Of a stretch of 64,000 bases of DNA, positions 16,085-24,789 are shown in pieces. The translations under genes and the position numbers were made by a program. Numbering within the stretch: the first letter of the stretch is position 1; every line of letters begins with the position of its first letter. Source of the stretch: Hyphomonas sp. (GTDB lineage: Bacteria > Pseudomonadota > Alphaproteobacteria > Caulobacterales > Hyphomonadaceae); assembly GCF_017792385.1 (NCBI RefSeq), contig NZ_CP051230.1:3038001-3102000 (forward strand). Reading direction: 5' to 3'. The notes below the pieces were generated by a model, which was not told the DNA's origin, made no database searches, and worked only from the letters and a program-made list of their open reading frames with translations.

Positions 16085-16942
16085 ATGAATGATACCGAAG
16101 TCGATGATGTATTTCTCCACCCAGCAGGGATCGTAAAGGGCTCCAGCGAAGGGGATTTCGAAGGCCGGGCCGGTCTGCTTGTGTTTGACGTCAGTGTTCA
16201 CGATCTGGTGCTCGTGACAGCGGCGCAGATCGGCCATACGCAGGGCGAACTGCGCGCCGGGGGCAGGATCATTGCCGCCAGATCGCCCAACCGGTTTCCG
16301 GAAGAGATGCACGGCGAGGTGCGAGCCGCAACGGAGATGCTTGCAATCCTTCCGGTCAGGAGTGGTATCAAGCTCGCCGGCCACCAACCATGGCGCCCGG
16401 CGACCCATATGGGAGACTCCGGTGCGTTTCTGCCAGCCCGGTATCTGGGCGACCACGTCGAGGTGCATGTCGGGATCGATGAGGCGCGGCAGGCAACCCT
16501 GTCCTCGACCCATGCCAGGTTCAGAATGCCATGTCCGTACACCGGAGAGATGACGCTCTTTGTTGACGCGCTGGAACTCACCGCGATCGACGGGGAGGCG
16601 GTCACCCGTAAAGGTGAATCCGGCGCATTGGTCACCACGCGAAACGGTGTTCCGATCGGCATCGTGGTCTGCGGGATCGGGTCCCTCAGTTTTGCTGCGC
16701 CGCTCTGGCCCGTGCTGCGGGACCGGTTACCGGAATGGGAGCTGCTAGGGTCGGGGCGGATCGATGTATTTAATCAGCGCGCGGAGGAAGAACGAATCGT
16801 GCCCGAGGCGATCTCCTCCGGAAGGCCCGCGGCTGGTTTGAAGCAGGACCTGGAGAAGATGGAGAAGCTGGTCCGGTCAGGTGATACGGACGCAATCCGG
16901 GAGCGCGCCTCAGAAATATCCACGGCGTATTTCGGGGTCTGA
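16085..16942 (+). CDS. Trypsin-like protein with degenerate His motif
   Basis: A 285-aa protein whose middle region follows the chymotrypsin fold. LVLVTAAQIGH (41-51) sits where active enzymes have TAAH, and KGESGALVTTRNGVPIGIVV (176-195) sits where they have GDSGGPLV...GIV. A second GDSGA occurs at about 110-114. The expected His is Gln48, although His51 is near, so the enzyme is either inactive, uses another His, or is a binding module. The C-terminal 60 residues are helical and acidic (LKQDLEKMEKLVRSGDTDAI). Trypsin-like domains occur in NTP-regulated bacterial conflict systems as effectors activated by other subunits; that link is inference. No secretion signal is present. Confidence 0.6.
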   Translation: MNDTEVDDVFLHPAGIVKGSSEGDFEGRAGLLVFDVSVHDLVLVTAAQIGHTQGELRAGGRIIAARSPNRFPEEMHGEVRAATEMLAILPVRSGIKLAGHQPWRPATHMGDSGAFLPARYLGDHVEVHVGIDEARQATLSSTHARFRMPCPYTGEMTLFVDALELTAIDGEAVTRKGESGALVTTRNGVPIGIVVCGIGSLSFAAPLWPVLRDRLPEWELLGSGRIDVFNQRAEEERIVPEAISSGRPAAGLKQDLEKMEKLVRSGDTDAIRERASEISTAYFGV

Positions 16943-16945
16943 CGC

Positions 16946-19483
16946 ATGGATGAACCGGCCCGACCTGATGACCGCCTCGAAGCCGCCCAGCGACTTGAAA
17001 TGGATATTCAGGAAGCCGTCGACCTGCGTTACATGCTCTACCTGCGCCAACATGACCGGGTGTTCACCGGGGGCATGGGCACCGGGACCAAGCAGGCGCC
17101 TGAGGAAACAAGGCGGGGCCGGATCATCTACGCGCTCGATTCCAATTTGCTTTACGAATATTTCAGCGTCCTGCGGTCCCGCCGGCAGTCCGTGCAGGAC
17201 CGACCATCCTTCCGGATTTTCACTGGCCCGAAAGATACAGCGCATGACAGCGATACGGAGGCCGAGTTCGGCGCGGTTGTGAAGCAATATGTCCTGTCCA
17301 AGCTGTCACCGGACCGGCCCCTTCTTCTGTTGCCTGGTCATGCCGAGGAAGCAAAAGGCGTATTCGACAATGTCTCGCGCGGCTTTGATGCCCAGGGAAA
17401 CCGCAGCCGGACAGCCCGGAAAGTGATCGAGTCCTATCTGGCCGCGCTGTCAAAGGCCTCCGGGCCTGAGGAACGCCTCGCTGTAGCGAGCAAGTGGCGC
17501 GACCGGATCAGAGGTGTGCTCTACAGTCTGAATGATCCGCATGACAAGTTTTTGGAGTTCAGTCGGCTTCTGGCTCACAAGCGTCTTCTGGGGCTGACCG
17601 TTGCTGCCGCCCTGCCTGAATTCTCCGAATTTACCCGGGCGAGCTCCGGAGAACACATTTTCTTGTGCAACGACGTCATTGAAACGGACTGGGAAGGATC
17701 GGCGGACTGGTGGGAAGGAAAACTGAATTCCTTTCTTCCCAGGAGATATCTCGACCAGGACAAGCGGGCCCTTTCGGCGCTTGACCGGATCAACAGGCTG
17801 CTTCGGCCACATGATACCAAGATCGTTCTGCTGACCAAGAATACGCAAATCATCGATGCCGGACGGCGTTACCGGCCATATAAATATGCGCGCAGCGACG
17901 TGCGCGAACTGACATTTTCCGACCTCTATCTTCGGAATCCCAAATACCTGCTCTCGGAACCGGATCTCATCCTGGACTCGGATGCAGATGGCAAGTCGGA
18001 TCTGACAGGGTCAGGCGCGGCGCCCACGGACTGGCTCGATACATTTCTCGCCCACTCCACAGGCAATGGTCATACTGACGTCGTGTCCTTCCGCCGTGCA
18101 ATCGACCGGCATTCCGGGGAGGATGGAGGATTTGGGGCGCTCGCCCTGAAACTGGTTTCAGGAAAGCCGCGTCTTCACACTGAACTCATGGCTGCATGGA
18201 TTGCCTTTCTCGAGCAGGTCAATCTCTCGCACGGAACCTCGAGCCGGCTTGCCGTCGATCGCATGATCGAACGGTTTGGCGATCTTGAGGCTTCTCAGGA
18301 GGAACTGCTCGATGAGCTGGATGAACACATCCATCTGCGGACAGAAGAAAGCTGGAATAATTTTTTCCTCCTTGCGGTCCAGTCCGGATTTCAGCTGGTC
18401 GATCTGGCTGCGGATACAGCCTCCGCGCCCCGCCGGGCGGTTCCTCCGATCGTGTTTCGCGGCATGGGAAATGCGCCAGCCTATATAGAGCTTCTGTCCG
18501 AAGAGCAGGGGATTGTTCGCAACCGCGAGAAAATCCTGGAATTTCTGGCGGAGCTCTCGCGCTCGACGGAGGGAAACGATCCCACCGTGTATATTCGGGC
18601 CATGTGCTATGCGCTTCTCTTCGCACATGCCGACCGTTGGCCTGTCGCTACCCTCGTGGCGCTGCGCGCCGCGAAGATTGCGCGCAATCTGGAACGCCGC
18701 TCCAGCGGGACAGGTTTCTTCGATCCGACCTTCGGGCGCGTGACCGGGCGGGAGGCATATTATCTTGCAGCCGTTGGATCGCGTCTGACTTCTAACAATG
18801 CCGCCGATCTCGAGGCTGCGCGAAGGAACCTGCAAAGGGCGGTCGAGGCGCAGACACTTGAAATGCAGGATGGGGACGGCGATCCGAATTCGGCCCATGT
18901 GCCGCTGACAGGATTGCGTTTCGCCTCCGAGAGCGTCGCCATTGAAGTGTCCGAGATGCTGTACACGCATCTGGCGACAGCGCGTCATTATGGCAAGAAG
19001 AACAAGAAAAAGGAGATCAGCTTCGTCAGCAGCTGCAGGCGATTGCTCGTCGCGATCAGCAAGGCCCTTGATGAGAGCGAGGCGTGCCAAGACGAGTTTG
19101 TCAGAGCTGCAACACGCATAGCGTTGCGCGGCAATTATTTTACAGTTCTCATGCTCCTGGAACTGACGGGTCCGCTACCGCAGGCGGATCTCAGGCCTGT
19201 GCCGAGGATGATTGCAACTCAAGTTAAGGACTTTCAGCGTGTCTACCCGGCAGGCCAGGGCCGTTTGCGCCTTTCTGTCATTGACACCTATCTGTTCTCC
19301 TATGGCGCTTCGCTGGTTGGCGAGCTTAACGAAGCCCTGCCGGGCCTTTCAGCCATGCTGAAAAGGGTCTCCCAATTGGATAAGGACCGCGATCGATTGA
19401 TCATGATGCCATATGACCGGCTGCGCTTTTCCACCATCCTGGACTTCGTGGAACGTCACGAAAAGACCCGACCGATGGGCTAG
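16946..19483 (+). CDS. Large PIN-like domain protein with helical repeats
   Basis: An 845-aa cytoplasmic protein. Near the start IIYALDSNLLYEYF (60-73) has the strand-Asp-helix signature that opens PIN-like nuclease domains. PLLLLPGHAEEAK (about 125-137) could supply the next acidic residues, and KIVLLTKNTQIIDAGRRY (about 290-307) the strand with a nucleic-acid-contacting turn. From about residue 400 on the chain is almost entirely helical (SWNNFFLLAVQSGFQLVDLA, PVATLVALRAAKIARNLERR, and others), like a TPR- or HEAT-type scaffold. It is the last gene of the cassette. I infer an RNase effector held inactive by the repeat scaffold or the partner proteins. The family is otherwise unrecognised. 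Confidence 0.55.
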   Translation: MDEPARPDDRLEAAQRLEMDIQEAVDLRYMLYLRQHDRVFTGGMGTGTKQAPEETRRGRIIYALDSNLLYEYFSVLRSRRQSVQDRPSFRIFTGPKDTAHDSDTEAEFGAVVKQYVLSKLSPDRPLLLLPGHAEEAKGVFDNVSRGFDAQGNRSRTARKVIESYLAALSKASGPEERLAVASKWRDRIRGVLYSLNDPHDKFLEFSRLLAHKRLLGLTVAAALPEFSEFTRASSGEHIFLCNDVIETDWEGSADWWEGKLNSFLPRRYLDQDKRALSALDRINRLLRPHDTKIVLLTKNTQIIDAGRRYRPYKYARSDVRELTFSDLYLRNPKYLLSEPDLILDSDADGKSDLTGSGAAPTDWLDTFLAHSTGNGHTDVVSFRRAIDRHSGEDGGFGALALKLVSGKPRLHTELMAAWIAFLEQVNLSHGTSSRLAVDRMIERFGDLEASQEELLDELDEHIHLRTEESWNNFFLLAVQSGFQLVDLAADTASAPRRAVPPIVFRGMGNAPAYIELLSEEQGIVRNREKILEFLAELSRSTEGNDPTVYIRAMCYALLFAHADRWPVATLVALRAAKIARNLERRSSGTGFFDPTFGRVTGREAYYLAAVGSRLTSNNAADLEAARRNLQRAVEAQTLEMQDGDGDPNSAHVPLTGLRFASESVAIEVSEMLYTHLATARHYGKKNKKKEISFVSSCRRLLVAISKALDESEACQDEFVRAATRIALRGNYFTVLMLLELTGPLPQADLRPVPRMIATQVKDFQRVYPAGQGRLRLSVIDTYLFSYGASLVGELNEALPGLSAMLKRVSQLDKDRDRLIMMPYDRLRFSTILDFVERHEKTRPMG

Positions 19484-20491
19484 CAATAGATGCCGTACGC
19501 GTGACCAACGCCGCGCATCAGTCGTCGTTGCAAGCCGCGCACCGGCCGGTAAGCAAACCACCCTGTCAGGTCAAAATCCGCTTCACGATATGGTCTTCCA
19601 GTGACGACCGATTGGCGAGCGTCAGCAGCTCATGATCTATGCGCCAGTCCAGAAGCAGCTTGTGTACCTTGGTATCAGCGAGGGCACGGAAGCCCGCATC
19701 CCTGTCGCGCCCCTGACCAAGGGGAATGGTCGGCGGGGTGGGAAGCGGCTCTCGCGATTTCGCTACTTCCCTCGTTTCCTGTCTCGCTCGATTCCGTCCC
19801 AATACTTCAGCTAGTTCGATCACATCTTGTAACTGCGGCTGATGTAAAGGCTGTTCGATCATAACCCGGAGAATCCTCTGAGCGGTTAACTTTTCAGTTT
19901 GCAACTTGCTGGCTTCGTAGGCGTGAACTTCATAGTCGGAATGAACGGAACGCTAAACTAGATGATTTGACACTGAGCCTCTGCGCTCGTCACGCCGGAG
20001 GCTTGAATGAAACATGCTGAATCGCGACCCTCGGCGTTTTCGATAGTGAATTGATTGCAGCGTGCATCAGAATCTTGTCAACTTCATTTGCTGACCCGGT
20101 GTTCACTATTGAAAATCCAGCCACGGAAAAAATCTGTGAAATGACGGTATGTTTATTCACAGATTTCTGCAAGAGACTGTTTTTAAATAGTTATTTATGC
20201 TTTTTCATCATTGAGTGGGAATGATTTCATTTCCCTCGTTGCGTTTCGAAAGCTTCCAGAGGTGCCGTCAGATCAGGCAACGGACTCTGACCGTCCCATC
20301 CGTAGCGCTGTCCGGCCTCGTTGTGAGGGGAGGCAACCGCCTTGGCAACCGGGCATTCCCGACCCTTTCGCCATACGGCCAGGTGCGGGCAGACGCACCC
20401 TGTTCAGAAACGCAAGACTGTGCCCCTATACCCTCAAAAAGGACCCCGGCAGGATGTCACCAGGTCTCGCAAGCCTGATCAGGAGCAAGCC
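19484..20491. other. 1-kb intergenic region
   Basis: A 112-codon minus-strand frame at 19566-19904 and short frames near 20000-20170 have no clear homology or ribosome site. Around 20140-20230 the DNA is AT-rich. An inverted repeat with 14-bp arms lies at 20037-20115. The methyltransferase promoter should be near the right end. Confidence 0.5.
20037..20115. repeat. Inverted repeat with 14-bp arms, 51-bp spacer
   Basis: TTTTCGATAGTGAA (20037-20050) and TTCACTATTGAAAA (20102-20115) are complementary at 13 of 14 positions. It could be a folded single-strand site, a relic of a small element, or chance in AT-rich DNA. Confidence 0.5.
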
Positions 20492-21481
20492 ATGAGCAAC
20501 AGATTGATTCCGGATGAGAGGATCCGGGACGATATTGCGGCCTGCGCAGACCTGCTGAAGCTTGAATTTGCCGGAAATGACCCAACCCAGCTGTATCAGC
20601 TTGCGTTCTCTCGCCTGACCAAACCCAATCTCTTCCGCCAGCTTGGCGGGAACCGGCACGCGGCCTTGCGCGCCCCCTTTCTGAAGGGCACCGATCAGAG
20701 GGATCAGTTTGTTCCGCATCTTGCCAGGGTTCTTGCCACCCAGGACATGATGAGTGTTCTGGACATTGGATGTGGAGACGGCACATCGACCGGCTTCCTG
20801 CTGGAGGCTTGCCCGGGCCTGGCAGACCGCATCACCCACATCACCTATTCAGATGTCAGCGACCCCTATCTGGATTCCTATGAGGAGGCCGTTGTGTCAC
20901 GCTACGCGATCGCCTCGTCGGACCGGCTCAAAATGCCCTTCGACCGACTCGATTCCGTGGCGGCCGGGCGCCAGCATACGGTCTGCCTGATTCTTCATTC
21001 CCTGTATTTCCTGAGCGATCCCGGGACACTCCGCGCCAAACTCGCCGGATGGCTCGCTCCCGGGGCATTGGTCCTGATTGTGGTGGCCGATGAACGTGCC
21101 TGTTTCACGGGCGCGATGGTGGATAGCTATCTGAAAGCGTCCTCCGGGGGAGGCAAGAGCCTGCAGGACCCGGTCGCAGACTATGTGAAGAGCCTTGAAA
21201 ACCACGCCACAGCGCAATCGACCGGGTTGACGCTATTGTCCCTTGAGCAACAGCCCACACGTATTTACGCCGATGATTTCGGAGACCTGATTGCTGCGGC
21301 ATTTGTTACCACACTGATCGGTCTGGAAGGGGAGATGGGCGATAAAATCGATCATGTGGCAGACGCCCTGACAGAGCAGGCCGACTCCATCGATCTCACT
21401 CTGGAAACCCGGGGGCTGCGCCGAGGGTGCCTCTCCGTCGCCCAGCCTCAGCTCGTCGCGGTTTGCGAGTTTTCCGGCTGA
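20492..21481 (+). CDS. SAM-dependent methyltransferase
   Basis: A 329-aa class I methyltransferase. SVLDIGCGDGTSTGFLLEA (88-106) is the SAM-binding motif I; the later LILHSLYFLSDPGTLRAKLA, LAPGALVLIVV strand and YADDFGDLIAA segment are in the usual order for small-molecule methyltransferases with a CN_hydrolase-free Rossmann core. The ATG at 20492 follows CAGGAGCAAGCC; a longer frame from 20342 is not gene-like before this point. The last 34 bp overlap the convergent membrane-protein gene. Substrate is not predictable. Confidence 0.75.
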   Translation: MSNRLIPDERIRDDIAACADLLKLEFAGNDPTQLYQLAFSRLTKPNLFRQLGGNRHAALRAPFLKGTDQRDQFVPHLARVLATQDMMSVLDIGCGDGTSTGFLLEACPGLADRITHITYSDVSDPYLDSYEEAVVSRYAIASSDRLKMPFDRLDSVAAGRQHTVCLILHSLYFLSDPGTLRAKLAGWLAPGALVLIVVADERACFTGAMVDSYLKASSGGGKSLQDPVADYVKSLENHATAQSTGLTLLSLEQQPTRIYADDFGDLIAAAFVTTLIGLEGEMGDKIDHVADALTEQADSIDLTLETRGLRRGCLSVAQPQLVAVCEFSG

Positions 21482-21936
21482 TCCTGTTCGTCAGCAGGCT
21501 CGGCTGGCGGGCTTTCCGAAGACATCTTCCCGCCCCGTCCCGAAAAGAGGGATTTGATGCCGCTGATCAGAAAAACGAGGACGGCCGCCCCGCACAGGGC
21601 GGTGTTCAGAATGTTGAAGACCGGGTTCAGCAGGCGTGGGTTTTCAAACCGGTCAAAATAGAGCAGCCACTGGCAGGAAAGCACCACGCCTGCGACCAGG
21701 AATAGCAGGATGATGAGTCTCTGGGCCTTCAGGTGCCCAAGCTGACGATCAAAATCCGCTTCGTCGGGGTCGAGATTGACGCTCCATACAAACGCCGTTG
21801 CCAGGATTCCGAAAAGCAGGGCGGCAATCCGGACAAGGCCGTTGGCGGCAACAAACTGACCCTTGAGGAGGAGCACGCTTGCAGATGCGATGAGCGACAA
21901 CAGGATGAGTCCGTAATTTATCCTCAATCGTCCCAT
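21448..21936 (-). CDS. Four-helix membrane protein of unknown function
   Basis: A 162-aa inner-membrane protein with four hydrophobic stretches (GLILLSLIASASVLLL, LVRIAALLFGILATAFVW, LIILLFLVAGVVLSCQWLL, ALCGAAVLVFLISGI) and an acidic cytoplasmic tail rich in Glu, Pro and Gln. The ATG at 21936 lies at proper distance from AGGAGG; an ATG nine bases earlier is too close to it. It is the last gene of a minus-strand membrane operon and starts inside the end of the gene before it. No family recognised. Confidence 0.65.
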   Translation of the reverse strand: MGRLRINYGLILLSLIASASVLLLKGQFVAANGLVRIAALLFGILATAFVWSVNLDPDEADFDRQLGHLKAQRLIILLFLVAGVVLSCQWLLYFDRFENPRLLNPVFNILNTALCGAAVLVFLISGIKSLFSGRGGKMSSESPPAEPADEQDQPENSQTATS

Positions 21937-22787
21937 GTCTGACATTCCTCCTGCATGGTGCCGCTGGCTGAGTCGCGCCTGACTCCATTTTCCTGATATC
22001 GGCCCGTAATGCGCTCATGCTCACCATTCTCCCGGATCATGGCGAGGCCTCTGGCAAAGGCTCGCCGGAGCGCCTCGTCGCGAAAGACGATCCGGTAAGC
22101 TGTTGGGCAGAATGCCGGCGCGAATACATAGTCAGAGGCGTCCGACAGTGCGCCATGACCGGCAACCCGCTTCAGATAATGAGCCGTGACAAGCTCGTCA
22201 GCGATGACCGCATCGACGAACCCGGATTCCAGCATGGCGGCATGACTGAATTGATAGGGGCGTTCGGCGTATAATTCGAACCTGGAATGATCCTTGTCGA
22301 GGCCAGGGATGATATCTCTGGCGCCGGGAAAGCTGACGACCCGCTTGTCCGTCAATCCGGACAAGGGATCAGCGCCGAGTCCATCTGGAAAACTGTCTGA
22401 CCGGAAAATGATCCCGTTCTGGTAGAGGGTGTACTCCGGTGAGCGATACCCTCCCAGATCAAGATCGCCGGGCACCATAAGCACGGCTCCGAACCGGCTG
22501 TCTCGTTCGAACTGGGCCCAATGACGTCCAAACGGCACGGTATGGAAGACTAGTTCCAGGTCCATATCCGCCGCTTCAAACGCGGCGGCGACGATTTCGG
22601 CCTCGCGTCCACCTCCCGTCCCATCGAGATGCAGAGGGACGAGCCCGCCCACGATATGAAGCTGCCTGGAACCCTCGCCGCCTTCCAGACTGATGCTTCT
22701 GAAAAAACCGAGCACCATGAGCGCGGCCGCGCATAATGCCCAGACAGACCCGATCAGAAAGGTCGAAACATCGTACAGGACTTTCAC
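21924..22787 (-). CDS. Membrane-anchored periplasmic solute-binding-like protein
   Basis: A 287-aa protein starting with GTG that overlaps the previous stop (GTGA). Residues 7-30 form an uncleaved anchor helix (FLIGSVWALCAAALMVLGFF). The rest looks like the two-lobe amino-acid-type solute-binding fold: EAEIVAAAFEAADMDLELVF, GVMV-like strands (FGAVLMVPGDLDLGGYRSPE), LTDKRVVSFPGARDI, FVDAVIADELVTAHYL, and a closing AYRIVFRDEALRRAFARGLA. In this family the protein catches a small ligand. No permease or ATPase gene is nearby, so it may sense a ligand at the membrane instead of feeding a transporter. Confidence 0.65.
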   Translation of the reverse strand: MKVLYDVSTFLIGSVWALCAAALMVLGFFRSISLEGGEGSRQLHIVGGLVPLHLDGTGGGREAEIVAAAFEAADMDLELVFHTVPFGRHWAQFERDSRFGAVLMVPGDLDLGGYRSPEYTLYQNGIIFRSDSFPDGLGADPLSGLTDKRVVSFPGARDIIPGLDKDHSRFELYAERPYQFSHAAMLESGFVDAVIADELVTAHYLKRVAGHGALSDASDYVFAPAFCPTAYRIVFRDEALRRAFARGLAMIRENGEHERITGRYQENGVRRDSASGTMQEECQTWDD

Positions 22788-23758
22788 TGAGGGCCCTCGC
22801 CGGTGACAGGTCCGGTGGGTCCGGGTCCCCCACCATCCTTCGGCTCGGCCCACTCTATCTCTTCGAGAAGGAGATAGGTGCTGCCCGTCTTGAACAGGTC
22901 GAACAGGCTGTTTGCCAGCAGAAACGCCAATGACACGGAGATCAGGCCCGTGGCCAGGAAGGCGTCGTCCACGCCAAACAGGTGAAACACGGACACGACA
23001 CTCGCATACACATGGTCCGGCGCAAATGGCGTGAGCCCGGAAATCTCCACTTCGCCGGGTCCGGTTCCGACAAGGCAGGCAACGCCGGAATTGCCGCAGG
23101 TCGACAAAAGCGCAAGTGGCGCGATGGCGAGCAGGCCGCACAGGAGATTATTGCGCCACCAGACACTGCCGGCCGCCGCCGACGCGTTCTTGGCGGGCGA
23201 CGCCTCGTTCCGCATTCTGGCTTCCTGCCTCTGAATGGAGGCGATCCATCCGGAATTCAGCAGGAGCAAGGCAACATGGATGACGACATACCCCGACAGG
23301 GCACCGGCATCGAAAGGGGCTGTTGATGACGCCGCGAAGGCAATGAATTCGAACTCGACACAGAGGAAATAGAAGACCGATCCATGCAGGAATATCACGA
23401 TGAGATGAAGCGCGACCGTAATGTCCTTCAGGGGAATCTTGCGTTGTTTGCCTTTTTCATCGGCGCTGAGCCTGCCGCCCTGATGTCCCCGCGCCTTGAC
23501 TGCGGCAAAGATCAGGCCTCTCAGATTCCGCGGGACCCAGAAAAAGCGCAAGCCGAGCAGCATCATGTTCAGCAACAATGCGGACAGAAGAAGCACCCGT
23601 TCAAGGGAAAATCCATCCGGACTGAAAGCGACATTGGTCATGAATGTCCGCGAGCCCAGGAATACCTCCCGAAGCCCCAGGGCCATGGCAAACGCATAGA
23701 CAGCCTGAATGACCGTCAGCCCTCCAATGTTTTCCTTGAAAGACGGTGTAGTCCACAT
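22784..23758 (-). CDS. Polytopic membrane protein of unknown function
   Basis: A 324-aa inner-membrane protein with at least six hydrophobic helices, among them LTVIQAVYAFAMALGL, VLLLSALLLNMMLLGL, ITVALHLIVIFLHGSVFYFL and LISVSLAFLLANSLFDLF. A Cys pair (STCGNSGVACLVG) falls in a probable periplasmic loop. The ATG at 23758 follows GGGGGGCCGACGC; a longer frame begins 18 bases earlier. It is the first gene of the three-gene membrane operon and overlaps the solute-binding-like gene by 4 nt. Its family is not known to me; a sensor or channel complex with its neighbours is inference. Confidence 0.6.
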   Translation of the reverse strand: MWTTPSFKENIGGLTVIQAVYAFAMALGLREVFLGSRTFMTNVAFSPDGFSLERVLLLSALLLNMMLLGLRFFWVPRNLRGLIFAAVKARGHQGGRLSADEKGKQRKIPLKDITVALHLIVIFLHGSVFYFLCVEFEFIAFAASSTAPFDAGALSGYVVIHVALLLLNSGWIASIQRQEARMRNEASPAKNASAAAGSVWWRNNLLCGLLAIAPLALLSTCGNSGVACLVGTGPGEVEISGLTPFAPDHVYASVVSVFHLFGVDDAFLATGLISVSLAFLLANSLFDLFKTGSTYLLLEEIEWAEPKDGGGPGPTGPVTGEGPQ

Positions 23759-24156
23759 GCGTCGGCCCCCCGGCACGCATCAAAAAGATCGTGCGAATAT
23801 TGCGTCTCCATTTGCAACTGTAAAGCGCTTTCTGTAAATGCGGTCGCCTTTGACGCGCATCCTGATGCCCTGAAAGGGGTGTCCGGGATCAGCTGATGTT
23901 CTTGCGGACGGGACCCGGTTTCAGGGTGGCCCGGCTTGGCGGGAGAATCCGATATGGCCTGTCGGGAGGCCGAAGATGGCGGCCCCTTGTTCCATGGATG
24001 CTTGCTTGAACTCTTGGCATGACATCCAGGGGCGAAATGAGGGCGCAGGAATACGACACTCGCTCCTGCGCCCAAGGCTTGCCGTGCGTCCCCCTGGAAG
24101 CCTGCATGAGCCGTGGCGATCATGTACCGCGTCTCGGCGGTGCGTGCCTCCCCGGT
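23759..24156. other. Intergenic: promoter of the membrane operon and a stem-loop
   Basis: 398 bp without a supported gene. A hairpin has arms GGGCGCAGGA (24041-24050) and TCCTGCGCCC (24064-24073). It lies downstream of the response-regulator gene and could terminate its transcription, though the T-run is weak. The right end contains copy 1 of a 22-bp direct repeat. Confidence 0.5.
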
Positions 24157-24165
24157 TCAGGTGAG
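24144..24165. repeat. 22-bp perfect direct repeat, copy 1
   Basis: Begins GTGCCTCCCCGG and ends TTCAGGTGAG; identical to 28095-28116 in the same orientation, 3,951 bp away. It overlaps the last codons of the response-regulator gene. Confidence 0.75.
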
Positions 24166-24789
24166 CCCCAGCCGGGAAGCAATCAGTGCGGCTTCGGCGC
24201 GTGTTGATATACCGAGCTTTGCGTAGACGGACTTGATGTGGCTGGCGATGGTGTTCTCACTGAGTCCCAGGGCGCGGGCGGCCTCGGAATTTCTCAGGCC
24301 TCGGCCGATCAAGCCGAGTACGTCGCGCTCACGTGGGGTCAGATCCTCGCCTTCATTTTCGGCAATGGCAGTCTTCCTGAAATGTTCAACGATGCGCCTG
24401 GCTATGGCCGGCGAGAGCGCCGGGAAGCCTTGCTGGATCAAGGCCAGCTGCCGGACAAAGGAGTCACGGGGTGAATCCTTCAGGAGATACCCGTGGGCTC
24501 CGCATGCAAGTGCGCCGACAACCGAGGAATCATCTCCCATCACGGTGGCGACGATAATGACCGTGTCCGGACGCTTTGAGGACAAGGCCGCAATAATGTC
24601 GGTTCCGTTTCCATCCGGCAGTCCCAGATCGATAATGGCCAGATCAAAGCTGTGCCGGGATATCATTCTCGCCGCTTCGGAAATCCGGGAGGCTTCGGAA
24701 ATCGCGCAGCCTGGAAACGCGGCCTGCGCGGCATCCGCAAGCCAGGCGCGTGTTTCGGCAATGTCTTCCAGAACAAGGACGGACTTCAT
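24157..24789 (-). CDS. NarL/FixJ-type response regulator
   Basis: A 210-aa regulator. The receiver domain (1-120) has the acidic pair at VLEDIAE, the phospho-acceptor Asp in LAIIDLGLPDG, and the Lys in GYLLKDSP. The C-terminal LuxR-type HTH (about 148-205) reads LTPRERDVLGLIGRGLRNSE then ARALGLSENTIASHIKSVY. It shares a 4-nt overlap with the upstream histidine kinase, so the two form a cognate pair. Targets are unknown; candidates are the neighbouring membrane operon and the Sel1 protein. Confidence 0.93.
   Translation of the reverse strand: MKSVLVLEDIAETRAWLADAAQAAFPGCAISEASRISEAARMISRHSFDLAIIDLGLPDGNGTDIIAALSSKRPDTVIIVATVMGDDSSVVGALACGAHGYLLKDSPRDSFVRQLALIQQGFPALSPAIARRIVEHFRKTAIAENEGEDLTPRERDVLGLIGRGLRNSEAARALGLSENTIASHIKSVYAKLGISTRAEAALIASRLGLT

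Noticed and set aside
19566..19904. 112-codon minus-strand frame as a gene
   Set aside because: Composition is unremarkable and no motif, partner gene or ribosome site supports it.
24144..24165. 22-bp repeat as a tRNA-derived attachment site
   Set aside because: No tRNA gene or T-loop consensus (GGTTCGAATCC type) is present at either copy, and no integrase is nearby.
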